This document shows, in pieces, positions 36,444 to 46,179 of a stretch of DNA of 64,000 bases. Numbering within the stretch: the stretch's first letter is position 1; every line of letters begins with the position of its first letter. Under the pieces are notes generated by a model that ran no database searches, was not told where the DNA came from, and worked only from the letters and a program-made list of their open reading frames with translations. Made by a program: the position numbers and the translations under genes. This stretch comes from Paenibacillus rhizosphaerae (GTDB taxonomy: Bacteria; Bacillota; Bacilli; Paenibacillales; Paenibacillaceae): positions 1,178,001 to 1,242,000 of the forward strand of contig NZ_JACHXJ010000001.1 in NCBI RefSeq assembly GCF_014192015.1, written 5' to 3'.

Positions 36444-37166
36444 ATGAAAGAGAGGGTTCTCGAAGCTTACTCTAAGCTAGCCAAGGACTATGAATTTCAT
36501 ACCGATTCGGACAGCGGCGCCAACGCTTACTATGAGCGTCCGGCCATGCTTGAGCTGCTGCCGTCGGATTTGTCCGGACTTCATGTCCTAGATGCAGGTT
36601 GTGCTGCAGGATGGTATACCGAGCAGTTTATTACCCGGGGGGCCGTGGTATCGGCGATCGATCTCAGCCCTGATATGGTGCAGGCGGCCAAACGGAGAGT
36701 CGGCGATCAGGCGGACATTCGAGTTCACGATCTAAGCGAACCGCTTCCGTACGATGCGGACAAGTTCGACTTGATCCTCAGTTCGCTAACGCTGCATTAC
36801 ATCGAAGATTGGGATCCTTTGTTCCGTGAGTTTCAGCGGGTATTGAAACCCGGAGGAACCTTTTTGTTTTCAGTGCATCATCCGTTTATGGATTTTACTG
36901 TTTTTGAGAGACCGGATTATTTTGCGAGGGAGCTGCTTGTTGACCGATGGACGAAGAAAGAAGCAGGCAGCGTTGAAGTCACGTTCTTCCGGAGGCCCTT
37001 GCAGGAAATCGTCAACATGACGTCAAAATGGTTTGTGCTGGATCGGCTTATCGAACCAAGACCGGTTCCCGAGTTTATGGAGCGGCTGCCGGAGTCGGCG
37101 GATTTCTACCAGCGGATTCTGCATCGCCCGCATTTTTTAATTATGAAAGCCCACAAGCCGGAGTGA
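36444..37166 (+). CDS. Class I SAM-dependent methyltransferase
   Basis: This 240-residue protein has motif I VLDAGCAAGWYTEQF near residues 48-62, motif II SAIDLSPDMV, and FDLILSSLTLHYIEDW at the post-II position. It belongs to the UbiE/COQ5-like branch that methylates small molecules; the acceptor is unknown. ATG 36444 follows GGAGGTGG. The small membrane gene downstream runs in the same direction after 103 nt. Confidence 0.87.
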   Translation: MKERVLEAYSKLAKDYEFHTDSDSGANAYYERPAMLELLPSDLSGLHVLDAGCAAGWYTEQFITRGAVVSAIDLSPDMVQAAKRRVGDQADIRVHDLSEPLPYDADKFDLILSSLTLHYIEDWDPLFREFQRVLKPGGTFLFSVHHPFMDFTVFERPDYFARELLVDRWTKKEAGSVEVTFFRRPLQEIVNMTSKWFVLDRLIEPRPVPEFMERLPESADFYQRILHRPHFLIMKAHKPE

Positions 37167-37269
37167 GGGGGAAGGGGCTTTACCGCGGTAGGCAAAACAT
37201 GACTGGATGGTTTCCCGAGTATGGCTTCATTCCAAAGGCCCTAACCGGCCCAAAACGGAGGGTTTGGCA

Positions 37270-37596
37270 ATGATTGTGATCGACCTTATCTTTTTTCTGA
37301 TGGAGCTATGTGCACTTGCAGCCTTTTGCCTGTGGGGGTTTAAACTGGATGCCGCCTTGTGGATCCGTATTGTGGCTGGAATAGGTTCGCCGGTCGTGGT
37401 CGCAATTTTTTGGGGCATGTATGTCGCGCCGAAAGCCACCTTCCCGGTAACTCTCCCCGTGCGGGCTGTGCTGCAGCTGATCGTATTTGGTTTGGCTGCG
37501 GCTGCGCTGTATGGATCAGGTTATCGAACGGCCGCCGTCATTTATGCCGTTGTCGTCATCATCGAGATGATCCTTACTTACGCGTTGAAACGGTAA
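37270..37596 (+). CDS. YrdB-family (DUF2568) small membrane protein
   Basis: This 108-residue protein has four predicted membrane segments and the family pattern FWGMYVAPKATFPVTLPVR near residues 47-65. Function is unknown. ATG 37270 follows CGGAGGG. It contributes no clear context to its neighbours. Confidence 0.75.
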   Translation: MIVIDLIFFLMELCALAAFCLWGFKLDAALWIRIVAGIGSPVVVAIFWGMYVAPKATFPVTLPVRAVLQLIVFGLAAAALYGSGYRTAAVIYAVVVIIEMILTYALKR

Positions 37597-37732
37597 AAAC
37601 ATGCAGGCGAAGGGACATCCGCATAGACGATCGGCGAGTTATCACCGGTATCACGCTGGCATCTTTTTTGTTTGACAAGACCGACAAACGGAGCTACAGT
37701 TAATCATGAACTTATAAAAATCATACGAAAAT

Positions 37733-37822
37733 CCACTAGGGGAGCTGCGGTAGGCAGCTGAGACAAGTGATCGCTTGGACCCTTTGAACCTGATCCGGTT
37801 AATACCGGCGGAGGGAAGTGGA
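37733..37822 (+). promoter_or_regulatory. TPP riboswitch (THI element)
   Basis: The aptamer core is clear: GGGG near 37739, GCTGAGA around 37756-37762, then CCCTTTGAACCTGATCCGG at 37780-37798 and TACCGGCGGAGGGAAG. It binds thiamine pyrophosphate and shuts down the tenA-thiM-thiD operon. A terminator at 37885-37911 supplies the expression platform. Confidence 0.95.
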
Positions 37823-37884
37823 GCGGGCCTTTACATACGCAACTTTCCGGATGAGATACATTCAGGATGACACTGCAAGCAGCG

Positions 37885-37911
37885 GCCGCTCCATTTCGGG
37901 GCGGCTTTTTT
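37885..37911 (+). terminator. Terminator of the TPP riboswitch
   Basis: GCCGCTCC (37885-37892) pairs with GGGGCGGC (37898-37905), followed by six T. It is 61 nt before tenA. Confidence 0.85.
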
Positions 37912-37972
37912 GTGTTGGCTTCCCCGCGCTCCGGCATGCGATTTTCGTCAAAATTAACGGAGGTGCATTATC

Positions 37973-38671
37973 ATGGCCCGGTTTACTGAAGAATTGAGAC
38001 ACGCGGCAGATCCCATTTATCAAGCGATCTTCGAGCATCCGTTTGTACGGGGAATTGCGGAAGGTTCCTTATCCAAGGAGCAGCTGATTCACTATGTAAA
38101 GCAGGATTTTGAATACTTAAACGCCTACATCCGGATCTATGGCATTGCCATATCCCGATGCGATTGCCGGCAGACGACCGCGCTTTTCAACGAACAGATC
38201 TCGTTTATTTTGAATAGTGAAACGCATCCCCACCAAAACTTTTGCGATGTCGCCGGTGTTGCATATGAGGACCTGCAAGGGTATCCGCTGGCTCCATCGG
38301 CCAATCATTACATCCGGCATATGCTGAACGTCGCCCACGAGGGGGGACTTGAGGATATTGTAGCCGCGCTGTTACCTTGTCCATGGACCTATACGGAAAT
38401 CGGCCAACGTCTGCTGGCGGAAGTCCAGCCGGAGGAATCCCATCCGTTTTATGAATGGATGCACTTTTACGGGGACCGGGAGAGCGGGGTGACGGTACAG
38501 CTGCGGCGGCTGCTCGACGAATGGGCGGAGAGCCTTCCTTCCTCGAGAAAAAGCCGGCTGATGGAGCATTTTCTGACCAGCTGTCAGCTGGAGTACATGT
38601 TCTGGGACATGGCGTTTACGCTTGAGGATTGGCCGGTTCCCCTGGCTGCAGCGGAAGGGGTGGGACGATGA
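37973..38671 (+). CDS. tenA: Aminopyrimidine aminohydrolase / thiaminase II
   Basis: This 232-residue helical enzyme salvages the pyrimidine of degraded thiamine, converting aminomethyl-HMP to HMP. Seen: catalytic Cys136 in [13 protein letters not shown], the active-site Asp in VKQDFEYL near residue 45, and the C-terminal Glu region [12 protein letters not shown]. It is the first gene after a TPP riboswitch and overlaps thiM by four bases (ATGA at 38668). Together with ThiM and ThiD it forms a salvage route. Confidence 0.95.
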   Translation: MARFTEELRHAADPIYQAIFEHPFVRGIAEGSLSKEQLIHYVKQDFEYLNAYIRIYGIAISRCDCRQTTALFNEQISFILNSETHPHQNFCDVAGVAYEDLQGYPLAPSANHYIRHMLNVAHEGGLEDIVAALLPCPWTYTEIGQRLLAEVQPEESHPFYEWMHFYGDRESGVTVQLRRLLDEWAESLPSSRKSRLMEHFLTSCQLEYMFWDMAFTLEDWPVPLAAAEGVGR

Positions 38672-39516
38672 CCGCCGAAATGTTCCCGTCCGGATTCATC
38701 CAGCTTCCTTCACGGATAAAAGAGCAGCGCCCGCTCATTCACAACATGACAAATGTGGTCGTAACCAATTTTACGGCCAACGGCCTGCTTGCCCTTGGCG
38801 CCTCCCCAGTAATGGCCTATGCCAAAGAGGAGGTGGCCGAAATGGCTCGGGTCGCCCAAGCCGTTGTCCTGAATCTCGGAACGCTAAGCAGCGAATGGGT
38901 GGAAGCGGCGATCATCGCCGGCCGATCGGCGAATGATCACGGCGTTCCAGTATATCTGGACCCCGTCGGAGCGGGGGCGACTACGTTTCGGACGGAGGCA
39001 GCGCTGCGCATTTTGCGTGAGGTGCGCGTGTCACTGATCCGGGGAAATGCAGCGGAGGTTGCCCATCTCATTGGTGAATCCGGCGCAATTAAAGGCGTCG
39101 ACGCAGGTGAGGCTGGAGAGTCCCCTCCCGCCGACTTGGCTGCACGGGCGGCAAACCGTCTGGGGACTCTCGTCGCAATAACCGGGCAAGAAGATGTGAT
39201 CACCGACGGAACGAGAGGGTACCTGATCCGGGGCGGACATCCGATGCTGACCCAAGTCACCGGGACCGGATGCCTGCTGACATCGGTGATCGCGGCTTTC
39301 GGGGCGGTCGAATCCGATCTGTTGTCTGCGGGCGCGGCCGCCTTGGCGTACTATGGTGAAGCGGCCGTCCGGGCCTTTGAACGGGCAGGCATTGAGGGAC
39401 CGGGAAGCTTCCAAATCGCATTCCTGGACGCGTTGTCCGTGATGGACCGGCATCCGCTGGAGGAACGAACGATTACCGCCCTTCTGGAGACGGCAGGAAG
39501 GGGATTTGTCCTATGA
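38668..39516 (+). CDS. thiM: Hydroxyethylthiazole kinase
   Basis: This 282-residue ribokinase-like enzyme phosphorylates the thiazole alcohol salvaged from thiamine. Seen: [21 protein letters not shown] near residues 24-44, [10 protein letters not shown], the IRGNAAEV strand, and the catalytic GTGCLLTS near residue 200. The start ATG overlaps the tenA stop; an earlier in-frame start inside tenA is not needed. The stop overlaps thiD (ATGA at 39513). Confidence 0.95.
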   Translation: MTAEMFPSGFIQLPSRIKEQRPLIHNMTNVVVTNFTANGLLALGASPVMAYAKEEVAEMARVAQAVVLNLGTLSSEWVEAAIIAGRSANDHGVPVYLDPVGAGATTFRTEAALRILREVRVSLIRGNAAEVAHLIGESGAIKGVDAGEAGESPPADLAARAANRLGTLVAITGQEDVITDGTRGYLIRGGHPMLTQVTGTGCLLTSVIAAFGAVESDLLSAGAAALAYYGEAAVRAFERAGIEGPGSFQIAFLDALSVMDRHPLEERTITALLETAGRGFVL

Positions 39517-40328
39517 TCATTCCAAAAGCATTGACGGTTGCCGGCTCTGACAGCGGCGGCGGGGCAGGCATTCAGGCGGATATCAAGACGTTCCAGGAGC
39601 TTGGCGTATTCGGCATGACGGCCATTACAGCCATTACGGTTCAAAACACACTCGGGGTACAAGGCGTATATCCGCTCCCCGCGGCTGCGGCAGCCGAACA
39701 AATGGAAGCTGTGGGCACCGACCTCGGTGTGGATGCGGTGAAAACCGGTATGCTGTTCAGCGGGGATATTATTGAAGCCGTTGCTGACCGCATTGAAGCA
39801 TTTGGCTGGAAGAACGTGGTCGTCGACCCGGTTATGGTCGCCAAAGGCGGATCGCGGCTGCTGCAGCAGGACGCCGTGGACGCGCTGAAGAACAAGCTGC
39901 TGCCGCTGGCTGCTGTCGTCACACCCAACATTCCGGAGGCGGAAGTGCTCGCGGGGATGGCGATCCGGTCGATGGAGGAACGCTGCGAGGCGGCCTACCG
40001 CATCGCGGCTTACGGTCCGGCGATGGTTGTGATCAAGGGCGGACATGACGAATCGTCAGACAAAGCGGTTGATCTTACATTCGACGGAAAATCCTTCTTG
40101 ACCCTGGAAGGAAGTCGGATTGACACGCTTCATACGCATGGAACGGGATGCACCTTCTCGGCCGCGATCGCCGCTGAGCTGGCTAAAGGGAACCCGGTCA
40201 ACGAGGCCGTACGGACGGCCCGTGAATTCATCCAGGCGGCCATCGAGAACACGCTAGGTATTGGCGGCGGGAACGGTCCGACGAATCATTGGGCCTACCG
40301 CAGCCAAAAGGAAGGGGCGGCAAGATAA
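39513..40328 (+). CDS. thiD: Hydroxymethylpyrimidine / phosphomethylpyrimidine kinase
   Basis: This 271-residue enzyme phosphorylates HMP twice to HMP-PP. The substrate-binding [19 protein letters not shown] is at residues 12-30, [11 protein letters not shown] lies in mid-protein, and the ATP/anion-hole [18 protein letters not shown] is near residue 209. It is the last gene of the riboswitch-controlled salvage operon. ThiE, which joins the two halves of thiamine, is not in the window and must be encoded elsewhere. A terminator follows. Confidence 0.95.
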   Translation: MIIPKALTVAGSDSGGGAGIQADIKTFQELGVFGMTAITAITVQNTLGVQGVYPLPAAAAAEQMEAVGTDLGVDAVKTGMLFSGDIIEAVADRIEAFGWKNVVVDPVMVAKGGSRLLQQDAVDALKNKLLPLAAVVTPNIPEAEVLAGMAIRSMEERCEAAYRIAAYGPAMVVIKGGHDESSDKAVDLTFDGKSFLTLEGSRIDTLHTHGTGCTFSAAIAAELAKGNPVNEAVRTAREFIQAAIENTLGIGGGNGPTNHWAYRSQKEGAAR

Positions 40329-40364
40329 AGGCAGCCGATCCCGGTCTGCTCCACAAGCGGTTAG

Positions 40365-40393
40365 CACCTGTCTATGCAGACAGGTGTTTTTCT
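40365..40393 (+). terminator. Intrinsic terminator of the thi operon
   Basis: CACCTGTCT (40365-40373) pairs with AGACAGGTG (40378-40386), followed by TTTTT. Confidence 0.9.
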
Positions 40394-40519
40394 TGGCGCT
40401 GGCTTCCTTAGATGTTCGTCGATAGATGTTTTTTTGCACCAAGCTTCGGTTAGGCTTTGTCCAATTTTTAGTGTTACAATGGTAGAACGATTCCAATGCT
40501 AGAAAGGATGTTAACGAAA

Positions 40520-42013
40520 TTGGACCAACTCCTCATCCGTACTTACAATGGCCTGATTGAAGGATATGTTCAGAACGGCGTCCGGACCTGGAAGGCGATT
40601 CCTTACGCCGAGCCCCCCGTCGGCGAGCGGCGTTTCCGGAAACCGCTTCCCGCTCGGCCATGGGCAGGCGTCAGATCCGGGGATATGATGGTTCCGCTTG
40701 CTCCGCAGCGCGTCAACCCCACAGGTGGCGCTTTTAGACTGAAACGGGATCAGATCCCGCAATCTGAAGACTGCCTGTTCGTCAATGTGTGGGCCCCCGA
40801 CGAGCCGGCATCGCAGCCGCTTCCGGTGATGGTATGGATCCATGGCGGCGCCTTCGTGACGGGCGGCGGCGGCCTGCCCATATATGACGGCTCCGAGCTG
40901 GCGCGCCGTGGGGGCTTGATTGTAGTCAGCCTGAGCTACCGGCTGGGTCCTCTCGGTTTTGCACATTTGTCCCCATTTTCCCGGGAGACCGAGGACGGTT
41001 ATGTAAGCAACGCCGGTCTGCTGGACCAAATCGAGGCGCTGCGCTGGGTGAAGCACAACATTGCCGCTTTCGGCGGTGATCCGCAGCAGGTGACTGTATT
41101 TGGGGAGTCGGCGGGAAGCATGAGCATCGCGGCGCTGCTCGCAATGCCTGCGGCACAGGGCTTGTTCGCCCGGGCGATTATGCAGAGCGGTGCTTCCCAG
41201 GCGATTTCGGACCGCCAGGGCAGGCTGCTGGCGAAGGGGCTGCTGGATCTCCTTGGTATTCCGGATGATCAGCTGGAGCGGCTGCAAGAAGTGCCCGCCG
41301 AGGATATCCTTCGAGCGGCAGATGAGTTGAAGCAGGCGGCCGGAGCGAGTGCCGTCATGCTGTTCCAGCCGGTCGTCGATGGGAAGTCGCTGCCCGTGTC
41401 GCCATTGGAAGCGGTGGCCGCCGGTTCCGCGGCCGGTATCGAGATCATCATCGGAACGAACCGGGATGAGGGGGCGCTCTTTATACCCGAAGGAATGCCG
41501 ATGCTGACAAAGGAACAGAACGCCCGGGCATATACGGCCGTGACCGGGACGAAGGAGGCGGCCAACTGGATCGAATCGTATCCGTTGACCGTGGAGGGGC
41601 AGCGTCAGGCGATGACCGAGCTGTTCTTCTGGAGGTCGGCCCTTCAGTTCGCAGAAGCCCAGCTTCCGCATGCGGCGGTATGGATGTACCGTTATGATTA
41701 TGCGATGGTGCCGGGCGATCCGCTGCTGGGAACGGCTTTTCATTCGGCCGAAATTCCGTTTGTGTTTGACAATCTCGACTTGCTTGCGGGCGCAGGTATG
41801 CCGGTTAACGAAGAGATGCGGACCGTGGCGAGACGAATGCAGGAGGCCTGGACGTCTTTTGCCAAACATGGACAGCCGTCAACGCCATCTTTGCCGTGGC
41901 CGGCTTACGATGCGGAAGAGCGTTCAACGATGGTGTTCGGGGCAGACAGCACGGTTACCCGTGATCCGGACGCGGACAAGCGGCGGATGCTGGCCGGCGG
42001 ATCTAACGAATAA
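40520..42013 (+). CDS. Type B carboxylesterase (PnbA-like)
   Basis: This alpha/beta hydrolase of about 497 residues has the oxyanion motif MVWIHGGAF, the nucleophile elbow FGESAGSMS near residue 196, GTNRDEG in the acidic region, and a late His in GTAFHSAEIPFVFD. It would hydrolyse carboxyl esters such as p-nitrobenzyl esters. The start is probably TTG 40520, about ten bases after AGAAAGGA; ATG 40496 or 40508 are alternatives. It is a single gene with a very strong terminator. Confidence 0.88.
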   Translation: MDQLLIRTYNGLIEGYVQNGVRTWKAIPYAEPPVGERRFRKPLPARPWAGVRSGDMMVPLAPQRVNPTGGAFRLKRDQIPQSEDCLFVNVWAPDEPASQPLPVMVWIHGGAFVTGGGGLPIYDGSELARRGGLIVVSLSYRLGPLGFAHLSPFSRETEDGYVSNAGLLDQIEALRWVKHNIAAFGGDPQQVTVFGESAGSMSIAALLAMPAAQGLFARAIMQSGASQAISDRQGRLLAKGLLDLLGIPDDQLERLQEVPAEDILRAADELKQAAGASAVMLFQPVVDGKSLPVSPLEAVAAGSAAGIEIIIGTNRDEGALFIPEGMPMLTKEQNARAYTAVTGTKEAANWIESYPLTVEGQRQAMTELFFWRSALQFAEAQLPHAAVWMYRYDYAMVPGDPLLGTAFHSAEIPFVFDNLDLLAGAGMPVNEEMRTVARRMQEAWTSFAKHGQPSTPSLPWPAYDAEERSTMVFGADSTVTRDPDADKRRMLAGGSNE

Positions 42014-42027
42014 CCACCCTAATCACC

Positions 42028-42077
42028 CTATGGAAAAAGGTCACACCTGAGAAACCAGGCGTGACCTTTTTCCATAG
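42028..42077. terminator. Very strong symmetric terminator
   Basis: A 22-base arm at 42028-42049 pairs with 42056-42077 with one mismatch. Runs of A and T flank the GC core, so it could end transcription in either direction. Confidence 0.88.
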
Positions 42078-42463
42078 ACTATGACTTTTTTATTCCCCTT
42101 CGTTACTAAACGGCTTCGTTACCTAACAGCTAGGTAAATTCCAATTCTCCGCTGGGATGGTATTACTCATCATCATCGATGTTAGCCCGCCGTAACACCC
42201 CGCATTCCGCATCAGATTTGGCTTTATTCAAGACGGTTATATTCTAATCATTTCTACTGATATAGAAAGTCTGTTCGCTCCCATTAAATTTGAACAATCC
42301 CAGATGATCAGAGTTATTTTGAAAAAGCTGGCTTGAATAAAAGGGTATCCCGGATGCCGAGACGAAGAATATGGGAGTGCCGCCCGGCAGGGCAGTGAAG
42401 AAAGGCTGCCGGATTTTGCTGCGGCACAAGTCAAGAAAACAGCTATTGGAGGGCGAATACGGC
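42078..42463. other. 386-nt gap with no recognisable gene
   Basis: I find no supported gene. A minus-strand open frame (42244-42465) ending FNGSEQTFYISRND has no ribosome binding site and overlaps the fucosidase start. The only clear signal is the GGAGGGCG ribosome binding site near 42448, which serves the fucosidase. Confidence 0.4.
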
Positions 42464-43747
42464 ATGAATCCGCGTTTTGAAAGAACGGCAACATTAATGA
42501 ACGACCGCTTTGGCTTGTTTATTCATTGGGGATTGTATGCGATTCCGGCCAGAGGCGAATGGGTACGGAGCCAGGAACGCATCACGAATGAACAGTACCA
42601 AGCCTATTTTGAGGAGTTTAATCCGACTCTCTATGATCCGCGAGCATGGGCCAAGGCGGCCAAAGCGGCCGGACAGCGCTACGCCGTGCTGACGACCAAG
42701 CATCACGACGGCTTCTGCTTGTTTGACAGCGAGCTGACGGATTACAAAGCAACGAATACGCCGGCTGGAAGGGACCTGATCCGCGAGTATGTTGATGCGT
42801 TTCGCGAAGAGGGGCTGCAGGTCGGTTTCTATTATTCCTTGATCGATTGGTATCATCCGGATTACCCTGCCTTCGGCGACAGGCAGCACCCGATGCGTGC
42901 GGAAGAATCGTATAAAGACCGGGAAGAACATTTCGACCGGTATTTGGAGTATATGCACGGGCAGGTCCGGGAACTGCTGACCAACTACGGAAAAATCGAT
43001 ATGATGTGGTTCGATTTCTCATATGATGAGATGACCGGCGAAAAGTGGCGCGCCACCGAGCTGATCCGGATGATTCGGTCCCTTCAGCCGGACATCGTCA
43101 TCGACAACCGCCTGGGCGGCAATATTATGGCGGCGGAGCCGGAGGAATACGCGGGCGATTTCTTCTCGCCTGAACAGATTATTCCGCCGCGCGGCATCGT
43201 GAATGACCAGGGCGAGCCGGTTCCGTGGGAGGCATGCATCACCTTAAACGATCATTGGGGCTACCATGCGACGGACAAAAACTATAAGTCTCCGAAACAG
43301 ATTATCCGTGCGCTGGTGGAATGTGTCAGCAAAAACGGCAATTTGCTCCTGAACGTCGGACCGGATGCCAAAGGGGAAATTCCGAAGGAGTCCCTGGCCA
43401 TTTTGTCCGTTGTCGGTGAATGGCTGCGCCGGAACGGGGACAGCATTTACGGCTGCGGGATTGCGGCACTTCCCAAACCGGAGTGGGGGCGGTATACGCA
43501 AAAAGGCAATAAGCTGTACGCCCATATTTTTGACCGCGGCATTGGTCCGATCTACTTCCAGGGACTGAAGGGGAAGATCAAGAAAGCCCGTCTGCTGTCG
43601 GACGGCAGCGAGCTACATGTGGAAACGCCTTGGATGGCCGATCAATATTCGGATACGGACAGCGGCGCGTTTATTCACCTGGCCGGCGGTGATCTGCCGG
43701 ATGAACTGGATACGGTCATCGAACTGGAACTGACGGAAGCATTCTAA
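42464..43747 (+). CDS. GH29 alpha-L-fucosidase
   Basis: This 427-residue cytoplasmic glycosidase begins with the family pattern RFGLFIHWGLYAIPARGEW near residues 15-33, followed by KHHDGFCLFDS. The catalytic nucleophile Asp lies in MMWFDFSYDE near residue 185. It would cleave alpha-linked L-fucose with retention. There is no signal peptide, so the substrate must be imported, although no transporter is adjacent. ATG 42464 follows GGAGGGCG. A sugar isomerase-like gene follows after 24 nt, probably in the same operon. Confidence 0.9.
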   Translation: MNPRFERTATLMNDRFGLFIHWGLYAIPARGEWVRSQERITNEQYQAYFEEFNPTLYDPRAWAKAAKAAGQRYAVLTTKHHDGFCLFDSELTDYKATNTPAGRDLIREYVDAFREEGLQVGFYYSLIDWYHPDYPAFGDRQHPMRAEESYKDREEHFDRYLEYMHGQVRELLTNYGKIDMMWFDFSYDEMTGEKWRATELIRMIRSLQPDIVIDNRLGGNIMAAEPEEYAGDFFSPEQIIPPRGIVNDQGEPVPWEACITLNDHWGYHATDKNYKSPKQIIRALVECVSKNGNLLLNVGPDAKGEIPKESLAILSVVGEWLRRNGDSIYGCGIAALPKPEWGRYTQKGNKLYAHIFDRGIGPIYFQGLKGKIKKARLLSDGSELHVETPWMADQYSDTDSGAFIHLAGGDLPDELDTVIELELTEAF

Positions 43748-43771
43748 CAAAACGCAGGAGGGATCGCGCAG

Positions 43772-44644
43772 ATGAAGCCCGGAGTAAGTACATACAGCCT
43801 TTTGCAAGCGATTAAGGCGGGAGAGATGACCGTATTGGACGTTATCGACTGGATTGCGGAGCAGGGCGGGGAACATATGGAGATCGTGCCTTACGGATTT
43901 ACGCTGGAGGATCAGCCGGAGCTGGCCGATGCGGTTCGTGAGCGGGCGGCTGCCAAAGGGATCGAGCTGTCCAATTATTCGATGCCGGCCAACTTCGTGC
44001 AGGATACGCCGGAAGCTTTTGAAGCGGAAATCGAGCGCATCAAGCGGCATGTGGATACCGTTCACCGATTGGGCATGAAGCATATGCGTCATGACGTGAC
44101 AGCATTTACGCTTCCGCCGGAGAAGCGGGGCATCGATTATCTGGAAGCCAACCTGGACCAGATCGTCGAGGGATGCCGGCGGATTGCCGATTATGCGGCG
44201 GGGTTCGGCATCACGACCACCGTCGAGAATCATGGCATGAGCGTACAGGCCAGCGACCGCGTTCAGCGCGTGCTGCAGGCTGTTGACCGTCCCAATTTCA
44301 AAACGACGCTCGATATCGGCAACTTCCTCTGCGTTGATGAGCAGCCGCTTGTCGGCGTCAAACGGAATCTCCCCTACGCATCGCTTGTGCATGTGAAGGA
44401 TTTCTATATCCGTCCAGCGGACCAAAACCCGGGAGGCGGTGCCTGGTTCCTCACCTCGCACGGTAACTATTTGCGGGGAGCTATCTTCGGACAGGGCGAT
44501 ATTGACGTCCGCCGGGTGCTCCGCTTGATCAAGGAATCCGGCTACGATGGATACGTTACGCTGGAGTTCGAGGGCATGGAGGAGTGCCGTGAGGGCACGA
44601 AGCTCGGCCTTGAAAACTTGAAGCGGATCTGGGATGAAGTCTAA
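43772..44644 (+). CDS. TIM-barrel sugar phosphate isomerase/epimerase-like protein
   Basis: This 290-residue protein has an AP-endonuclease-2/xylose-isomerase-like barrel. Metal-binding residues are suggested by TTVENHGMSVQ, TLDIGNFLC and VHVKDFYIRP in the second half. It would isomerise or epimerise a sugar or polyol. Its place directly after the fucosidase (CAGGAGGG site, 24-nt gap) suggests it acts on a product of that pathway; this is inference. Confidence 0.84.
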   Translation: MKPGVSTYSLLQAIKAGEMTVLDVIDWIAEQGGEHMEIVPYGFTLEDQPELADAVRERAAAKGIELSNYSMPANFVQDTPEAFEAEIERIKRHVDTVHRLGMKHMRHDVTAFTLPPEKRGIDYLEANLDQIVEGCRRIADYAAGFGITTTVENHGMSVQASDRVQRVLQAVDRPNFKTTLDIGNFLCVDEQPLVGVKRNLPYASLVHVKDFYIRPADQNPGGGAWFLTSHGNYLRGAIFGQGDIDVRRVLRLIKESGYDGYVTLEFEGMEECREGTKLGLENLKRIWDEV

Positions 44645-44669
44645 GTACCCGTAAGAAAAGTTTTGAAAG

Positions 44670-44697
44670 AAGGCTGCCGGGCAGGCCCGGCAGCCTT
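44670..44697 (+). terminator. Hairpin after the fucosidase operon
   Basis: AAGGCTGCCGGG (44670-44681) pairs with CCCGGCAGCCTT (44686-44697). The T tail is weak. Confidence 0.7.
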
Positions 44698-44743
44698 GCT
44701 TATTTGCCCAATTTCTTAAATTTTACTTCAGGAGGTTTATTGC

Positions 44744-45226
44744 ATGATGATGCCTACGCATATCGGGGCCGTCGGAGGATTTGTCGAGAACGGCAGCGGA
44801 GACATTCTGCTGGTTAAGACGAGGCACGGCGGATGGGTGTTTCCCGGCGGCCAGGTGGAGAACGGTGAGAATCTGATCGACGCCCTGACCAGAGAAATCA
44901 AAGAAGAGAGCGGTATCGACACGGAAGTGTCGCATTTGATCGGAGTCTATTCCAATACGGGCAGTTACCTGTGGCATGACGGAGAAACCCCGGTTCCGAC
45001 GAAGCTGATGTTGGACTTTGTCTGCGCACCGACAGGTGGGGAACTGTGCACATCCGAAGAGATTTCGGACAGCCGCTGGGTGCCGAGAGATCAGGTCCTT
45101 GACCTCGTAACCGCGCCGGCTATCCGGCTCCGATATCAGGCTTACCTGGACTTTACCGGCAAAATCCATTATATGGAGTACGTCACGAGACCGGCGTTTG
45201 AGGTCAAACTGAAGAGAACGCTTTAA
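44744..45226 (+). CDS. NUDIX hydrolase
   Basis: This 160-residue protein carries a complete Nudix box: GGQVENGENLIDALT then REIKEESGI, near residues 36-59, with all consensus Gly, Glu and Arg positions. It would hydrolyse a nucleoside diphosphate linked to another moiety; specificity is unknown. ATG 44744 follows CAGGAGG. It converges with the small minus-strand gene, overlapping it by four bases at the 3' ends. Confidence 0.9.
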   Translation: MMMPTHIGAVGGFVENGSGDILLVKTRHGGWVFPGGQVENGENLIDALTREIKEESGIDTEVSHLIGVYSNTGSYLWHDGETPVPTKLMLDFVCAPTGGELCTSEEISDSRWVPRDQVLDLVTAPAIRLRYQAYLDFTGKIHYMEYVTRPAFEVKLKRTL

Positions 45227-45524
45227 TCTGAATGCAGCGCCCCGGGCTCGGGGCGGACCCATTGTATCCATACCCTGTAGATGATTGCCTTATCGACGTA
45301 TTGCTCGTCGGCAAACACCTCACGCTTACCGTAACCCGCGGTCTTCGCTTTCATCAGCTCCCATACCAATGCGGCGGCGATCTTCGGATCGGTCGTCCGG
45401 TACCCGTCGTATTCCCAGCCGAGTTTGTTATACGGTTCGTCCAAGGCCCATACTTGGGCTTCGTACATCGAATCGAAAATCAATCCTCGAAATACGGCGC
45501 AGGCACGCGCTCGTCATCTTTCAT
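45223..45524 (-). CDS. Small unknown protein, possibly frameshifted or with coupled leader peptide
   Basis: A strong GGAGGTGA site precedes ATG 45524, which opens MKDDERVPAPYFED and stops at TGA 45480. A TTG at 45483, overlapping that stop (TTGA), begins IFDSMYEAQVWALDEPYNKL and continues 86 codons to 45223. Adding one T would fuse them as ...YFEDLIFDSM..., a smooth protein of about 100 residues. Either the gene carries a one-base deletion, the read has an error, or the short peptide and main protein are coupled. I do not recognise the family. Confidence 0.6.
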
Positions 45525-45587
45525 TGTAAGTCACCTCCGGTACAAAGGATTAAGCGGAATGGCGGCTTAACGTTCCGTAACTGCTTC

Positions 45588-46019
45588 TTAATTGTTCAGC
45601 GCAAATGCTTTGGAATCAAATGTCGTCGACAGCACGGTAATCGTCTGCGTGAAGCCATACTTGCTGCAGGCCATTCGAAAATCCTCCAGCGATTGCATTG
45701 AAGCCGCGACCACCTTCAGGATAAAGTTATATTGACCGCTGATTTGGTGCAGCTCAAGCACATCGGGAGACTGCGCACAGAATTCCGATAGCGCGTTGCA
45801 TTGGTTCGCCTGCACGAGTATAAATGCGGTGATCGGTTTGCCAATTTTTTCTGGAGACAGAACCGCACGGTAGGACTCAATGACGCCTTTATCCTCCAGC
45901 TTGCGGATCCGCTCGGCGACGGCCGGACCGGACATATTGATCATGCGGCCCAGCTCGGAAATGGAAATCCGCGCATCCCTCTGCAGGATATCTAAAATTT
46001 GCAAGTCGATGTGGTCCAT
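45588..46019 (-). CDS. Lrp/AsnC-family transcriptional regulator
   Basis: This 143-residue protein begins MDHIDLQILDILQRDARIS with a helix-turn-helix (ISELGRMINMSGPAVAERIRKLE, residues about 19-41). A RAM ligand-binding domain follows (LHQISGQYNFILKVVA). Such proteins are octameric regulators that sense amino acids. The start is ATG 46019 behind AAAGGAGT. It is divergent from the old yellow enzyme gene across 217 nt and may control it. Confidence 0.9.
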   Translation of the reverse strand: MDHIDLQILDILQRDARISISELGRMINMSGPAVAERIRKLEDKGVIESYRAVLSPEKIGKPITAFILVQANQCNALSEFCAQSPDVLELHQISGQYNFILKVVAASMQSLEDFRMACSKYGFTQTITVLSTTFDSKAFALNN

Positions 46020-46179
46020 AAATGTACTCCTTTCCTTGTACGACACATTCAGGCGGATCAAGGTGCAGATCCGGTTGCCGGACAGGACTTTCAATTTTAA
46101 AATCCGCTGTGCCCTCAAACTTCAAATTCAAAGTATAAGGGTCGGAATAACTTGGTTTTGGTATGTAACGATACCTCTG

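Noticed and set aside
40511..41869. Long minus-strand open frame opposite the carboxylesterase.
   Set aside because: It is a reading-frame shadow in GC-rich coding DNA: no ribosome binding site, His/Arg-rich composition, no recognisable motif.
42244..42465. Minus-strand frame ending FNGSEQTFYISRND in the gap before the fucosidase.
   Set aside because: Composition is fairly natural, but there is no ribosome binding site, no recognised family, and it overlaps the fucosidase start.
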